This document shows positions 22,395 through 22,441 of a stretch of 22,441 nt of DNA, piece after piece. The position numbers and the translations under genes were made by a program. This DNA is from JAKLQJ01 sp964534135 (GTDB lineage Bacteria; Elusimicrobiota; Elusimicrobia; Elusimicrobiales; UBA9959). The stretch is taken from positions 1 through 22,441 of the forward strand of contig CAZHQC010000026.1 of the NCBI GenBank assembly GCA_964534135.1, in the 5' to 3' direction. Numbering within the stretch: position 1 is the first letter of the stretch; every line of letters starts with the position of its first letter. The notes beneath the pieces were generated by a model. That model searched no databases, was not told the origin of the DNA, and saw only the letters and a program-made list of their open reading frames with translations.

Positions 22395-22441
22395 AAAATC
22401 AGGTAACTTTTGATTGCCCAGGTAAAACGCTAAAATACCTT

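Overview
This low-GC window looks like a chromosomal segment of a Gram-negative (diderm) bacterium, probably an uncultured candidate-phylum lineage. The diderm evidence is lpxB, an MsbA-type exporter, a GT9 heptosyltransferase-like enzyme and a PbgA/YejM-like inner-membrane protein. TCA-type metabolism through a two-subunit 2-oxoacid:ferredoxin oxidoreductase, a TPR-SpoIID/LytB protein and short phased repeats between genes fit lineages such as Omnitrophota or Elusimicrobiota, but I cannot assign a phylum from the sequence alone. Coding is dense, with 17 protein genes. I see no tRNA, rRNA, CRISPR array or transposase, and no gene-free stretch exceeds 300 bases.

Layout. rlmN lies on the minus strand (77-1132). 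A PbgA/YejM-like sulfatase-fold membrane protein is on the plus strand (1300-3123). A long minus-strand block then runs from 16903 down to 3158. In transcription order it holds sucC, sucD, a CorA-like transporter and rimO, then a weak terminator and probable new promoter, then a GnnA-like oxidoreductase, lpxB, msbA, a short RSH (ppGpp) enzyme, a release-factor-like ribosome rescue protein, a GT9 glycosyltransferase, a GT2 polyprenyl-phosphate sugar synthase-like enzyme, and an ArnT/PMT-type integral membrane glycosyltransferase. Divergent from sucC, korA (gamma-alpha fusion) and korB are on the plus strand. A secreted TPR-SpoIID protein closes the window on the minus strand.

Togetherness. korAB plus sucCD form a 2-oxoglutarate - succinyl-CoA - succinate module built on ferredoxin, split around one divergent intergenic region. 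GnnA-like, LpxB, MsbA, GT9, GT2 and ArnT-like proteins form an envelope and lipid A/glycan set, joined by the PbgA-like protein. The RSH enzyme and rescue factor sit inside this set.

Most notable signals. (1) A 177-bp MITE-like element lies between korA and korB. It has 14-bp imperfect inverted ends and a TAAA duplication. Its removal restores a compact korA-korB junction, and its right end supplies, and could mask, the korB ribosome binding site. (2) Degenerate tandem arrays with strict 7- or 8-nt phase occupy at least five intergenic gaps, including both convergent gene junctions, which are each exactly 34 nt. (3) The PbgA/YejM-like protein keeps what looks like a full metal/nucleophile set. 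(4) The RSH enzyme stops just after its TGS domain. (5) The CorA homologue has SMN where GMN is expected.
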